Shown piece after piece: positions 14,154 through 21,580 of a stretch of 25,167 nucleotides of DNA. This DNA comes from Clostridiales bacterium. Its GTDB lineage: Bacteria > Bacillota > Clostridia > Oscillospirales > Butyricicoccaceae. Within the stretch, counting starts at the first letter, position 1. Every line of letters begins with the position of its first letter. Below the pieces are notes generated by a model, which had not been told where the DNA came from, did not search any database, and saw only the letters and a program-made list of their open reading frames with translations. Where the stretch lies: NCBI GenBank assembly GCA_019421385.1, contig JAHZFK010000035.1, forward strand, positions 1 through 25,167, read 5' to 3'. A program made the translations under genes and the position numbers.

Positions 14154-15362
14154 ATGTATCATCGCCCTCAATTCGGCGGATGTGGCGGCAGAGATCGTGC
14201 ATCCGACGAATGGATTGAATCAATTTGCGGTGATTGCGGTGCAAGTGACCGGCGCGGGCCGACTGGCCCAAAAGGGGATACCGGTCCGGTAGGGCCGCGC
14301 GGTTGCCGTGGTGAACGCGGGCCGATGGGACCAATGGGACCGCAGGGTCGGACGGGGGCAACGGGTGCCACCGGAGCAACGGGAGCAACCGGTGCGAATG
14401 GCGCGGCAGGTCCTACTGGACCGACTGGAGCTACGGGAGCCACAGGACCTGCAGGTGGCCCGACAGGCCCCACTGGCCCGACCGGCGCAACTGGTCCGAC
14501 AGGTCCAACTGGTGTAACCGGCCCGACTGGCCCGACCGGCGCAACTGGCCCGACTGGTCCGACCGGTGTAACCGGCCCCACGGGTCCGACCGGTGAGACT
14601 GGTCCCACGGGTGCAACAGGTTCGACTGGCGTAACTGGCCCCACCGGCCCGACTGGCCCGACCGGTGAGACTGGCTCGACTGGGCCGACCGGCGCAACCG
14701 GTCCCACGGGTGCAACAGGTCCGACTGGCGTAACAGGCCCCACAGGCCCGACTGGGCCGACCGGAGAAACCGGCCCCACGGGTCCGACTGGTCCGACCGG
14801 TGCAACAGGTCCGACTGGCCCAACCGGAGCAACAGGCCCGACAGGTGCGACTGGCGCAACCGGTCCGACAGGTCCGACCGGAGCAACTGGCCCGACAGGT
14901 GCGACTGGCGCAACCGGTCCGACTGGTCCCGGCACGGATGTTCAGCTGGTATCGGCTTATTCCACACCACCGCAACAGGGAACCGGTCAGACATCATTGC
15001 TGTTTGATCGAAATGCGCAATCTTATGGCAATGCTGTCAGCCATACGGCAAACAGTCCTACTTTTACCATCAACCAACCGGGTGTTTACACGCTTGCATT
15101 CAATGGCGGTTTTGCCCCTGCCAAAAGCGTAAGCTTCCCACTCAATCTCAGTACGGTTGCACAGCTCAATGGTACTGTCTTGCCGGGTGCAGCGGCGCAG
15201 CACAATTTTACCAATACCAACGATGTGGTCAATCAGTCGTTTACTGTTCCGTTTACCGTTTCGTCCGTTCCGGCAACGCTGCAAGTAGTCAGCACAGCCA
15301 ATGGTTTCTTTTATAGTAATATTTCTGCAACGGTGAACAGAAACGGCGATATACCGACCTAA
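14154..15362 (+). CDS. Collagen-like BclA-type surface protein
   Basis: A 402-residue protein in three parts: a cysteine-containing N-terminal segment (1-34), a collagen-like region of about 75 G-X-Y triplets (35-260) and a beta-rich C-terminal domain (about 261-402) like the trimerising globular domain of BclA-type exosporium proteins. Triplets are mostly GPT, GAT, GVT and GET, with Thr at nearly every Y position, the kind of sites known to be O-glycosylated in BclA; a single extra Gly at 101 breaks the register (GPA-G-GPT). No classical signal peptide is present, as in exosporium proteins placed by mother-cell assembly. AAAGGAAG precedes the ATG. It follows a glycosyltransferase gene by 81 bp. 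Spore-surface location is inferred from family and context, not shown. Confidence 0.92.
   Translation: MYHRPQFGGCGGRDRASDEWIESICGDCGASDRRGPTGPKGDTGPVGPRGCRGERGPMGPMGPQGRTGATGATGATGATGANGAAGPTGPTGATGATGPAGGPTGPTGPTGATGPTGPTGVTGPTGPTGATGPTGPTGVTGPTGPTGETGPTGATGSTGVTGPTGPTGPTGETGSTGPTGATGPTGATGPTGVTGPTGPTGPTGETGPTGPTGPTGATGPTGPTGATGPTGATGATGPTGPTGATGPTGATGATGPTGPGTDVQLVSAYSTPPQQGTGQTSLLFDRNAQSYGNAVSHTANSPTFTINQPGVYTLAFNGGFAPAKSVSFPLNLSTVAQLNGTVLPGAAAQHNFTNTNDVVNQSFTVPFTVSSVPATLQVVSTANGFFYSNISATVNRNGDIPT
14256..14933 (+). repeat. Collagen-coding DNA repeat with a 54-bp higher-order period
   Basis: Nine-base units coding G-X-Y triplets fill this stretch. A longer 54-bp period (six triplets) is visible: the block at 14826-14879 is repeated almost exactly at 14880-14933, and the string beginning ACTGGCCCGACCGGCG at 14472 recurs at 14526. 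Synonymous bases vary between units (GGT/GGC, ACT/ACC/ACG), so it is an imperfect, expandable repeat. Confidence 0.9.
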
Positions 15363-15370
15363 ATGTATGC

Positions 15371-15391
15371 CGGCAGCAAAAGTGCTTGCCG
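15371..15391 (+). other. Small hairpin after the collagen-like gene
   Basis: CGGCA-GCA (15371-15378) pairs with TGC (15383-15385) and TGCCG (15387-15391) with one bulged T. It lies just before a second stronger hairpin and may protect the 3' end of the mRNA. Confidence 0.4.
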
Positions 15392-15401
15392 ATGGAAACG
15401 G

Positions 15402-15436
15402 CCCGGCTGCCTAAGCGGCCGGGTCTTGTGCTGCTT
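15402..15436 (+). terminator. Likely terminator of the collagen-like gene
   Basis: CCCGGCTGC (15402-15410) pairs with GCGGCCGGG (15415-15423) around CTAA, a nine-pair stem with one G-U pair. The following T-tract is poor (TCTTGTGCTGCTTT), so efficiency is uncertain. Confidence 0.6.
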
Positions 15437-15491
15437 TCTGGATAAAAATGCTGAAAATACGCGAATTTATCCGAAAATAGGAATAAATAGG

Positions 15492-15521
15492 TTCGACTTC
15501 TTGTAAGGGGTATGCTATACT
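15492..15521 (+). promoter_or_regulatory. Sigma-A promoter of the zinc-ribbon/degV unit
   Basis: TTCGAC (15492-15497), 18 nt, then TATACT (15516-15521) with an upstream TGC making it an extended -10. The transcript would start near 15528, 57 nt before the first ATG. Confidence 0.6.
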
Positions 15522-15584
15522 ATACGTATTCTATAAGCATGAGCCGGATAGAAAACCGCAGTATACAAAAAGAAGGGAAACGGC

Positions 15585-15773
15585 ATGACGATTTTAACCT
15601 GCGAATGTGGAAATGAAATTTACATTATGGACGAAACGCAGGCGACTGCGTGGCAATGTGACGCATGTGGACAGTGGTATGATTTTTTTGGTGTGAAAGT
15701 AGCGCAGCCCGGGCAAAATGAACCCAAGCCCTCGCCGCATTTGATTAACTGGAGCGCAGGTGAAGACCTGTAA
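15585..15773 (+). CDS. Small zinc-ribbon protein
   Basis: A 62-residue acidic protein with four cysteines arranged as CXC (C6, C8) and CXXC (C25, C28), the layout of a small zinc ribbon. No other domain is present; the C-terminal 25 residues are Pro- and Gln-rich and probably flexible. AGAAGGG lies upstream of the ATG. degV starts 12 bp after the stop, so the two share a transcript. I do not recognise a named family or know a function; such proteins often bind nucleic acid or a protein partner. Confidence 0.75.
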   Translation: MTILTCECGNEIYIMDETQATAWQCDACGQWYDFFGVKVAQPGQNEPKPSPHLINWSAGEDL

Positions 15774-15785
15774 AGGGTGAATAAA

Positions 15786-16676
15786 ATGATCAATAAACAA
15801 AAAATTGCGCTGTTGACAGACTCCTGTGCAGATATTCCGCAAGCATTGGTACGGCGGTATGACATTTATGTGGTACCGCTCAAATTGATTTTTTCGGATG
15901 GTGAATATGCCGATGGGGTGGATATTACACCGGATGAAGTGTATCGGCGGCTGCCGCAGGAGATTCCCAAAACGACATTGCCGAGCGGCGACATGGTGGA
16001 GCAGGCGTTTGCCCGGATCAAGCAGGCTGGGTATACTAAGGTGTTGGCGATCAACCTATCCGGCGGTCTGAGTGGTACCAGCAATATGGTGCGCCTGATC
16101 GGGGAGCAAACCGTCGGTTTGGAGGTTGCTTCATTTGATACGCTGAGCGGCTCGCTGGGCATTGGCATGACGGTGATACAAGCGGCGCGCTGGATCGAAG
16201 AAGGATGGTCGTGGAGCGAACTGTTGCGTGCTATGCCTGCATTGATTCGGAACACGCATGTATTTTTCTGTGTGGACACATTGGAGTACCTGCAGAAGGG
16301 CGGGCGTATCGGCAAGATTGCAGCCGTGGCGGGAACATTGCTGCAAATCAAACCGATTATTTCCTTCACGCCGGACGGAGAATTGACCAGCGTTGCCAAA
16401 ATTCGCGGACGGAAAGCGGCAATGCAGAAAATGGTGCAATTGGCTATGGCGTTAGTGCCGCGCGGTGTGCCGTTTAATGTGGCGGTCGCACATGGGGGAG
16501 CGCCGTCGGAGCTCAAGGAGATACGGGAGCTCGCACAGAAAAGCCTGCCGGATTATCAGCATTTGATGGAGGGGGAAATCGACTGCACGCTGGGGGCGTA
16601 TGTGGGGCCGCACCTGTTAGGCGTCGGTGTGCAAATGCTGACCGAGGCACTTTCTGCTGCGGGGAAAGAAAATTAA
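15786..16676 (+). CDS. DegV-family fatty-acid-binding protein
   Basis: A 296-residue member of the DegV family, cytoplasmic proteins that bind a long-chain fatty acid and, as FakB, present it to the kinase FakA for phosphorylation. The N-terminal LLTDSCADIP, the KTTLPSG stretch (62-68), LSGGLSGTSN (91-100) and the CVDTLEYLQKGGRIG segment (162-176) are family signatures, and the usual length matches. A GTG at 15777 is in frame, but AAAGGG sits at the right distance only for the ATG at 15786. No FakA is in this window, so a FakB role is possible but unproven. Confidence 0.92.
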   Translation: MINKQKIALLTDSCADIPQALVRRYDIYVVPLKLIFSDGEYADGVDITPDEVYRRLPQEIPKTTLPSGDMVEQAFARIKQAGYTKVLAINLSGGLSGTSNMVRLIGEQTVGLEVASFDTLSGSLGIGMTVIQAARWIEEGWSWSELLRAMPALIRNTHVFFCVDTLEYLQKGGRIGKIAAVAGTLLQIKPIISFTPDGELTSVAKIRGRKAAMQKMVQLAMALVPRGVPFNVAVAHGGAPSELKEIRELAQKSLPDYQHLMEGEIDCTLGAYVGPHLLGVGVQMLTEALSAAGKEN

Positions 16677-16707
16677 CGGTACTGTAACTTTTGTATTTCG
16701 GTTTTAA

Positions 16708-16716
16708 TGCTATAAT
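16708..16716 (+). promoter_or_regulatory. Extended -10 promoter of the polysaccharide deacetylase gene
   Basis: TGC followed by a perfect TATAAT (16711-16716), 54 nt before the ATG. No -35 hexamer is found at the standard distance, which extended -10 promoters tolerate. Confidence 0.6.
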
Positions 16717-16769
16717 AAACCAATAGAGAATATATTCAATCAGTAACTGGTAGGAAGGAATGAACGGAA

Positions 16770-18569
16770 ATGACATATCAATCGGCGTACCGGCGCCACA
16801 GACACCGCCGCCGCAACAGCCACTATGGCGTGCTGATCGCACTGATTCTGGTGGTGATCATTGCAGTCCCAGTCGCGTTTCATGTTGTAAAAGGAATATC
16901 CAGTGCGATTTTTGGTGGGGATCGGAATCAGCTGGTATACCAAGTGGACAATGCGCGCGCATTTTCAGACGGTAAAATAGTCGATCTGAGCGGCGCAGCG
17001 CCGTATCGGGACAGCAGCGGAACAGTTTTTGTGTCGGCAAAGTCCTTGTGTGACAATCTGAAGCTGGAACTGTCCTGGGAGGAAAGCAGCAAAACCGCTG
17101 TGATCACAGAACGGAAAGACACGCTGCGCGTGCAGGTGGACAGCAAAACCGCACAGTTCAATGAGGAAACAAAAACCCTGTCGGCAGCACCGGTATTAAA
17201 AGACGGCACGGTTTATGTGCCGGTTCGTGATATCTGCCAGATATTTTCGTGGCAGGTAGGCGAGTTGGGCGCGGACATGGGCGATCTGGTTGTGGTTTCT
17301 CAGTCCAAAAAGGCGCTGGATGATGAAAAAATGGGCAAGATTGCTGACGAAGCGTTGGCAGAGCTTGGCCCATCCGAGGCACAATTGGCAGCGGACAGCG
17401 TGATCATGCGCACCGATTCCGATAAACTGCAATATCAGGGCGAGGTTCGTCAGATGAAGGAAGAAGGCGGGCATCGCGGTGCATCTGTCGTGGAACGGGA
17501 TGGCGTGCAATATGTGCCGCTCGGCGCGGCGGTGACTGCATTGGGTGGCACGGCTTCCTTTGACGGCGGTCACGAATGGACGGTAGACTATAACGGCATT
17601 CAATCGACGATACAGGATAATGGCAAAGCCAAGGTCAACGGCGACCGTGTAAAGGGCGATAACATCAGCGCCTTTACAGAGGAAGAAAGCGGTCGGTTTT
17701 ATGTATCCGCACCGTTGTTTGCCGCGGTGATGGGCAAAACCTATACGGGTCTGGAGGATGGCGCATTCGTATTCGCCTCAACCTCGCTTGATGGCTTTGA
17801 CAGCCAGAAGGCTTATCTGTCTGCACAGACAAATGGGCTGACGCAGGCGGTCGGCGCGGATATCCCGGATGCGGATGTGTATATCGCGCTGACGTTTGAC
17901 GACGGACCGACCGGCGCGCTTGATGGATATCCGAACGGCCTGACGGCAACCCTGCTGGATGGTCTCAAAGAGCGCGGCGCGCACGCGACCTTCTTCATGG
18001 TTGGTGACCGCGTCAATATGTTCAGCAGTACGTTGCCGCGGTTGGTGTCCGAAGGGCATGAGCTTGGCAACCATACGATGACCCATCCGATGCAGCATCT
18101 GACCGGATTGAATACGGATGGCATTCGACAGGAGATTTCTTCTGCAACGAATACCATTCAGGAGAAGGCGGGTCAGCCTCCCACGGTATTGCGTCCGGTT
18201 GGCGGCGGCGTGAACAGCGACGTCAAGGCGGTTGCCAAGGAGTTGGGACTTCCGATCATCAACTGGGATGTGGATACACAGGACTGGAAGAACCGCGACG
18301 CGCAGAGCGTGCATGATGCGATCGTCAACGCCAAGGACGGCTCGGTCGTGCTGATGCATGACCTGTATCCGACCTCGGTCGAGGGCGTGCTGTCGGCCAT
18401 TGACGAGCTGCAAAGCCGCACGGATAAAACCTATGCGTTTGTTACGGTTTCTGAGCTTGCGGCGGTCAAGGGCATTACGCTCGAGCCGGGCGTTGTCTAT
18501 AACGGCTTGACCGATAAGGTCGCGCAGGAGATTGCGGATGGCACCTATGCACCGACGGAATTTACCTGA
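16770..18569 (+). CDS. Membrane-anchored polysaccharide deacetylase with copper-amine-oxidase-like stalk
   Basis: A 599-residue cell-surface enzyme, predicted to remove N- or O-acetyl groups from peptidoglycan or another wall polysaccharide. A very basic N-terminus (eight Arg in the first 15 residues) precedes one membrane anchor (about 19-40). Two copper-amine-oxidase N-terminal-like domains (about 55-178 and 238-338) form a stalk; in Firmicutes these usually bind no copper and act in wall binding. The NodB domain spans about 368-560: TFDDGP (375-380, metal D378), HELGNHTMTHP with H435 and H439, WDVDTQDW and the VLMHD motif. The usual RPPYG motif reads RPVGGG here. GGAAGGA lies upstream of the ATG. 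A strong terminator follows. Confidence 0.93.
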   Translation: MTYQSAYRRHRHRRRNSHYGVLIALILVVIIAVPVAFHVVKGISSAIFGGDRNQLVYQVDNARAFSDGKIVDLSGAAPYRDSSGTVFVSAKSLCDNLKLELSWEESSKTAVITERKDTLRVQVDSKTAQFNEETKTLSAAPVLKDGTVYVPVRDICQIFSWQVGELGADMGDLVVVSQSKKALDDEKMGKIADEALAELGPSEAQLAADSVIMRTDSDKLQYQGEVRQMKEEGGHRGASVVERDGVQYVPLGAAVTALGGTASFDGGHEWTVDYNGIQSTIQDNGKAKVNGDRVKGDNISAFTEEESGRFYVSAPLFAAVMGKTYTGLEDGAFVFASTSLDGFDSQKAYLSAQTNGLTQAVGADIPDADVYIALTFDDGPTGALDGYPNGLTATLLDGLKERGAHATFFMVGDRVNMFSSTLPRLVSEGHELGNHTMTHPMQHLTGLNTDGIRQEISSATNTIQEKAGQPPTVLRPVGGGVNSDVKAVAKELGLPIINWDVDTQDWKNRDAQSVHDAIVNAKDGSVVLMHDLYPTSVEGVLSAIDELQSRTDKTYAFVTVSELAAVKGITLEPGVVYNGLTDKVAQEIADGTYAPTEFT

Positions 18570-18592
18570 TAAAAAATAAGTAAAATGCAATG

Positions 18593-18631
18593 AAAGCCAC
18601 CAGCCCGGTTAGACGGGGCTGGTGGCTTTTT
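18593..18631. terminator. Rho-independent terminator after the deacetylase gene
   Basis: AAAGCCACCAGCCC (18593-18606) pairs with GGGCTGGTGGCTTT (18616-18629) around a nine-base loop, with five T after it. Confidence 0.93.
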
Positions 18632-18639
18632 CTTGTGTG

Positions 18640-18677
18640 AAAAAACAGGCAGACGCTAAGCGTCTGCCTGTTTTTTT
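18640..18677. terminator. Bidirectional Rho-independent terminator before the dac stop
   Basis: AAAAAACAGGCAGACGC (18640-18656) pairs with GCGTCTGCCTG plus T run (18660-18676) around a short loop. With the neighbouring hairpin it separates the convergent deacetylase and dac genes. Confidence 0.93.
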
Positions 18678-18688
18678 GATGCCTATAG

Positions 18689-20182
18689 TTATCTGCGGCG
18701 TCTGCGCTGATAATTGGTATTTTCGTAGCGTGAACGCAGGTTTTTGCGCTGCTTGCGGCGGCGTATGCCACCGAAGGTCAGGTTGAACAGGATATACAGT
18801 ACAACAAATACGGCCAGAACGATCAGAATGACCTTAAATACTGTGCTTTGGAAGAAATTGCTCAGCTTGTCGGCGTAATAGAGCACGGGGCTTCTTTCCA
18901 CATCGCTGAGCGCCACCAGTTCGACAGTACCATAATTGATGCCGTTGTAGGAATAGGTGACGCTGCCGATCACATCGCCTGCTTTGATCGGCGCGTCCAC
19001 GCTGTCCGGTGCGGTGATAGGAGGATCTTGGGTGAGAGCCTCGAGATCTAAATCCTTAGGAACCAGAGCTACCAAATCGTTTTTGGCAGTCAGTACCAGC
19101 TTGTCCGTGTCAGTGGATAACTCCACATCGATTTGCTTGACGGTATCGCCTTGCTTGACAAGGGTTTTGGAGACGAAGTTTTCAAAACCCCACTCAAACA
19201 GCGCTTTGGTATCTGTGAAGCTAGCCGGGATTTCAGGATATTCAGCCGATTGATCATCACAGCCCATCACGACCGAATATAGCTTCGCATCTCCGTACTC
19301 CGCATAGCCAACGAAACAGTTGCCTGCTTGCGAGGTGTTGCCGGTTTTAACACCCAAGCAGTAGTTATAAGCATAAGGGGCGTACGAGCTGAGAATAAGC
19401 TTGTTGGTGGTCAGGATGATGCGTTCGTCCTGCATGTTGGTTTTGGACATACGGTGCTGTACCGTGGAGACGATGTCCGCAAAGGTTTCATCCTGCATGG
19501 CGGCATAGCTGATTTTGTACAGGTCGCGAGCAGTGGTGTAATGGTCGTCATCGTGCAGGCCGCAGGGGTTAGAAAAGTGCGTGCCTGCGCAGCCAAGCTC
19601 GGCAGCGCGTTCATTCATCATATTGACGAAGTTCTCATAGGTGCCGCCAACGTGACGGGCAAGCATATAAGCCGCTTCATTGGCCGAGGGCAGCATCAGT
19701 GCATACAGAAGATCCTCAACCGTGACGGTTTCACCTTGCTTGATACCGGCGTTGGAACTATCTGCGGATAGTTTTTCAAAATCCGATGCCTCGGCCGTGA
19801 CCGTCTCGCTCAGGTCGGTCACGTTTTCGAGCACAACCAGCGCGGTCATAATCTTGGTGGTAGAAGCCGGATAGCGGCGCTCGTCCGCATTTTTTTCATA
19901 CAGCACCATACCGGTGTCCGGACTGATCAGCAGCGCGGCCTCAGCATTGAGCGTGGGTGCGCTGGGAGCAGCGGCAATGACATTCGCATTGTCCGCCTGC
20001 TTGGTGGTGTCAGTGCTCTCTGAGTCGGCGTTTCCTGTGTCGCTATCGGTATCCGAGTAGTCGGAAACCGTGTCCTCATCCTCCGGCGCAGCAAATGCCT
20101 GCGGCAGCGGGACGGCGGCAAACAGCAAAATGAAGCACAGGGCAAGCGCTGTGCAGCGATTCCATAGTATATTATTTTTCAT
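18689..20182 (-). CDS. D-alanyl-D-alanine carboxypeptidase (DacF-like, penicillin-binding)
   Basis: A 497-residue serine D,D-carboxypeptidase (class C low-mass PBP) that trims pentapeptide side chains in peptidoglycan. A signal peptide (1-32) is followed by an Asp/Ser/Thr-rich acidic linker (about 34-62). The active-site triad of motifs is complete: SXXK at 107-110 (STTK), SXN at 166-168 (SAN) and KTG at 279-281. A PBP5-type beta domain follows (about 335-430), then a C-terminal membrane helix (about 448-468) and an unusually basic tail ending in five Arg. The ATG at 20182 has GGGGG seven bases upstream. It overlaps the preceding small gene by 11 bp and is in a unit with ylbJ, which suggests a role in spore cortex like DacF or DacB; not proven. 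Confidence 0.93.
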   Translation of the reverse strand: MKNNILWNRCTALALCFILLFAAVPLPQAFAAPEDEDTVSDYSDTDSDTGNADSESTDTTKQADNANVIAAAPSAPTLNAEAALLISPDTGMVLYEKNADERRYPASTTKIMTALVVLENVTDLSETVTAEASDFEKLSADSSNAGIKQGETVTVEDLLYALMLPSANEAAYMLARHVGGTYENFVNMMNERAAELGCAGTHFSNPCGLHDDDHYTTARDLYKISYAAMQDETFADIVSTVQHRMSKTNMQDERIILTTNKLILSSYAPYAYNYCLGVKTGNTSQAGNCFVGYAEYGDAKLYSVVMGCDDQSAEYPEIPASFTDTKALFEWGFENFVSKTLVKQGDTVKQIDVELSTDTDKLVLTAKNDLVALVPKDLDLEALTQDPPITAPDSVDAPIKAGDVIGSVTYSYNGINYGTVELVALSDVERSPVLYYADKLSNFFQSTVFKVILIVLAVFVVLYILFNLTFGGIRRRKQRKNLRSRYENTNYQRRRRR

Positions 20183-20411
20183 TGGTATCCCCCAGTGAGA
20201 AGTCAGCATCGGTAAAATGGCCGCGTAGTGCTGCTGGCTTAGGCGGTACACGGCGCAGGGGATCATATCGGAACGAACGGCAATGATCGGTTCCGTCTAC
20301 CACGCCGCGGCGGCGGCAGGCAATACGCTGGCCGTCAGCCAGCGGCGTGCCGTGTGCGCAGTAAGTACAGCGCGGCTCAATATTTTTGCGCAGCAGCTTT
20401 TTCAGCTTCAT
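20172..20411 (-). CDS. Small four-cysteine protein, probably zinc-binding
   Basis: A 79-residue basic protein. Cysteines at C15, C18, C32 and C44 (CXXC, then C and C) suggest a single bound zinc. The wording IEPRCTYCAHG and CRRRGVVDGTDHCRSFRYDP RRVPPKPAAL resembles short hypothetical proteins often found next to D-Ala-D-Ala carboxypeptidase genes in Clostridia; I recall this only as a pattern and cannot name a family. GGAG lies 11 bases upstream of the ATG. It starts 36 bp after ylbJ and overlaps the dac start by 11 bp, so it is translated as part of one operon. The CPXCG-like motif makes a protein or nucleic-acid binding role conceivable. Confidence 0.8.
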   Translation of the reverse strand: MKLKKLLRKNIEPRCTYCAHGTPLADGQRIACRRRGVVDGTDHCRSFRYDPLRRVPPKPAALRGHFTDADFSLGDTNEK

Positions 20412-20447
20412 GCGTCAGGTCACTCCAATCTAATGTTCTGTGACCCA

Positions 20448-21491
20448 TTATATCTTATTTTTCGCTTTTTTTCCAGACCAAATTGTAAACAACATCAAAA
20501 GCAATATCAGGAAGAAAATCGGGGTGTGCCGCGGCGATGCTGCGTTGCCCATGGGGGCGAAAGCTGGAAGTGCGGATGGCGAAATGCGGGTTATGAGTGC
20601 TGTAAGCGCGGCTGCCATAGCGCCATGCAGCAGCTTGCAGGCAGTAAATCCGTGCATCGACAGACCGGCAGGCTCTGCCAGTGCGCGTGCTTGAAACTGC
20701 ACGGCCAGACCGCCGAAGCCCAGCAGAAACGAGGTGAGGGTCAGCTTTACGTTGCTCGGCAGCGGCAGTGCGCGAAGTGCATCCAGACCGGAGGTCAGCT
20801 CCAGCATACCGGAGAGAGCCTTGCCGTAGGGGAGATATGTTAAAAGCGGCTGTGTCAGCCGCAGCAGCACGCAAAAAACAGTCAGAAAAGCAGTGACGGT
20901 CAGGGCTGTGGCAGCCGCCTGCTGCACGGCGGCGCAAAAAACAGCAGGGAAACTCTGCATGGATGCGCGGTCGGACGGAGGGGGCGTTATGGGTTCGGAA
21001 ATAGGCTGTGCTTGACGCGCAACCAGCAGTCCGGTGAGCAAGGCGGTCAAAATATGGATGCCGTAAAGTATTGCGCCTGTGCGCGCGCTGCCGAAAATGC
21101 CAAGCCCTGCAAGTCCGATGCAGAAGCCGGGGCTGGCGCAGTTGCAGAAGGCGTTGACCCGTGCCGCAGTATCGCGCGAAAGCACGCCCTGTCGCAGCAG
21201 ATCGACTGTGGTCGCGGTTCCGACTGGATAACCGCCGGTAAGCCCAAGGATGACGGCGGGAGCGGCAGAGGATGGCAGATGGTACAGCCATGCAAGCGGG
21301 CGCGCGGCAGGGCGGGTCAGCGCTTGTGCTAGTCCGCAGCGCACCAGCAGACCGCTTGCCAGAAAAAACGGAAACAGCGCGGGCAGCGCCTGTCCGGCGG
21401 CAAGGGAAAGACCATCCCGCACACCGTCGGCGCAGGCGGCGGGAAACAGCAGGAATGCCGCAAATAGGGCAAGGGATAAAAAGAGTTTCAT
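20448..21491 (-). CDS. ylbJ: Sporulation integral membrane protein YlbJ (nucleoside-recognition/gate fold)
   Basis: A 347-residue polytopic membrane protein with about eight hydrophobic helices. The conserved YlbJ-type stretches are visible: ALFPFFLASGLLV (38-50), LGLTGGYPVGTATTVDLL (83-100), and AFCNCASPGFCIG (114-126), the last one a strongly conserved family motif. In B. subtilis YlbJ is made in the mother cell under sigma-E and is needed for proper spore cortex. GGAGG sits 7 bases before the ATG. It opens a minus-strand unit with the four-cysteine protein and the D,D-carboxypeptidase, and diverges from yqfC. No sequence oddity besides a short N-terminus. Confidence 0.9.
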   Translation of the reverse strand: MKLFLSLALFAAFLLFPAACADGVRDGLSLAAGQALPALFPFFLASGLLVRCGLAQALTRPAARPLAWLYHLPSSAAPAVILGLTGGYPVGTATTVDLLRQGVLSRDTAARVNAFCNCASPGFCIGLAGLGIFGSARTGAILYGIHILTALLTGLLVARQAQPISEPITPPPSDRASMQSFPAVFCAAVQQAAATALTVTAFLTVFCVLLRLTQPLLTYLPYGKALSGMLELTSGLDALRALPLPSNVKLTLTSFLLGFGGLAVQFQARALAEPAGLSMHGFTACKLLHGAMAAALTALITRISPSALPAFAPMGNAASPRHTPIFFLILLLMLFTIWSGKKAKNKI

Positions 21492-21511
21492 GCACGCACC
21501 TCCGATGCCTC

Positions 21512-21540
21512 AGGATATGCGGTGCTGTCAAGTTTGATGC
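21512..21540 (-). promoter_or_regulatory. Possible sigma-E promoter of ylbJ
   Basis: On the minus strand CATATCCT (21519-21512) matches 6 of 8 sigma-E -10 positions, 14 nt from GCATCAA (21540-21534), a weak -35 match. Its -35 box touches that of the divergent yqfC promoter. Confidence 0.35.
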
Positions 21541-21556
21541 TGCCGCTGCATACAAT
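21528..21556 (+). promoter_or_regulatory. Sigma-E promoter of yqfCD
   Basis: CATACAAT (21549-21556) is a perfect sigma-E -10 box, with TCAAGTT (21528-21534) as a 5-of-7 -35 match at 14 nt spacing. It lies 25 nt before the yqfC ATG. yqfCD is a sigma-E operon in B. subtilis. Confidence 0.8.
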
Positions 21557-21580
21557 AGCCCGAACGGAGGAGGGACACAA

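Noticed and set aside
14256..14933. CRISPR-like array
   Set aside because: The regular units code G-X-Y triplets in one frame, and there are no unique spacers between them.
14168..14935. Long minus-strand open frames rich in Gly-Pro-Val through the collagen gene
   Set aside because: They are the complement of the collagen repeats; there is no ribosome site, and the plus-strand frame has the proper start, C-terminal domain and operon context.
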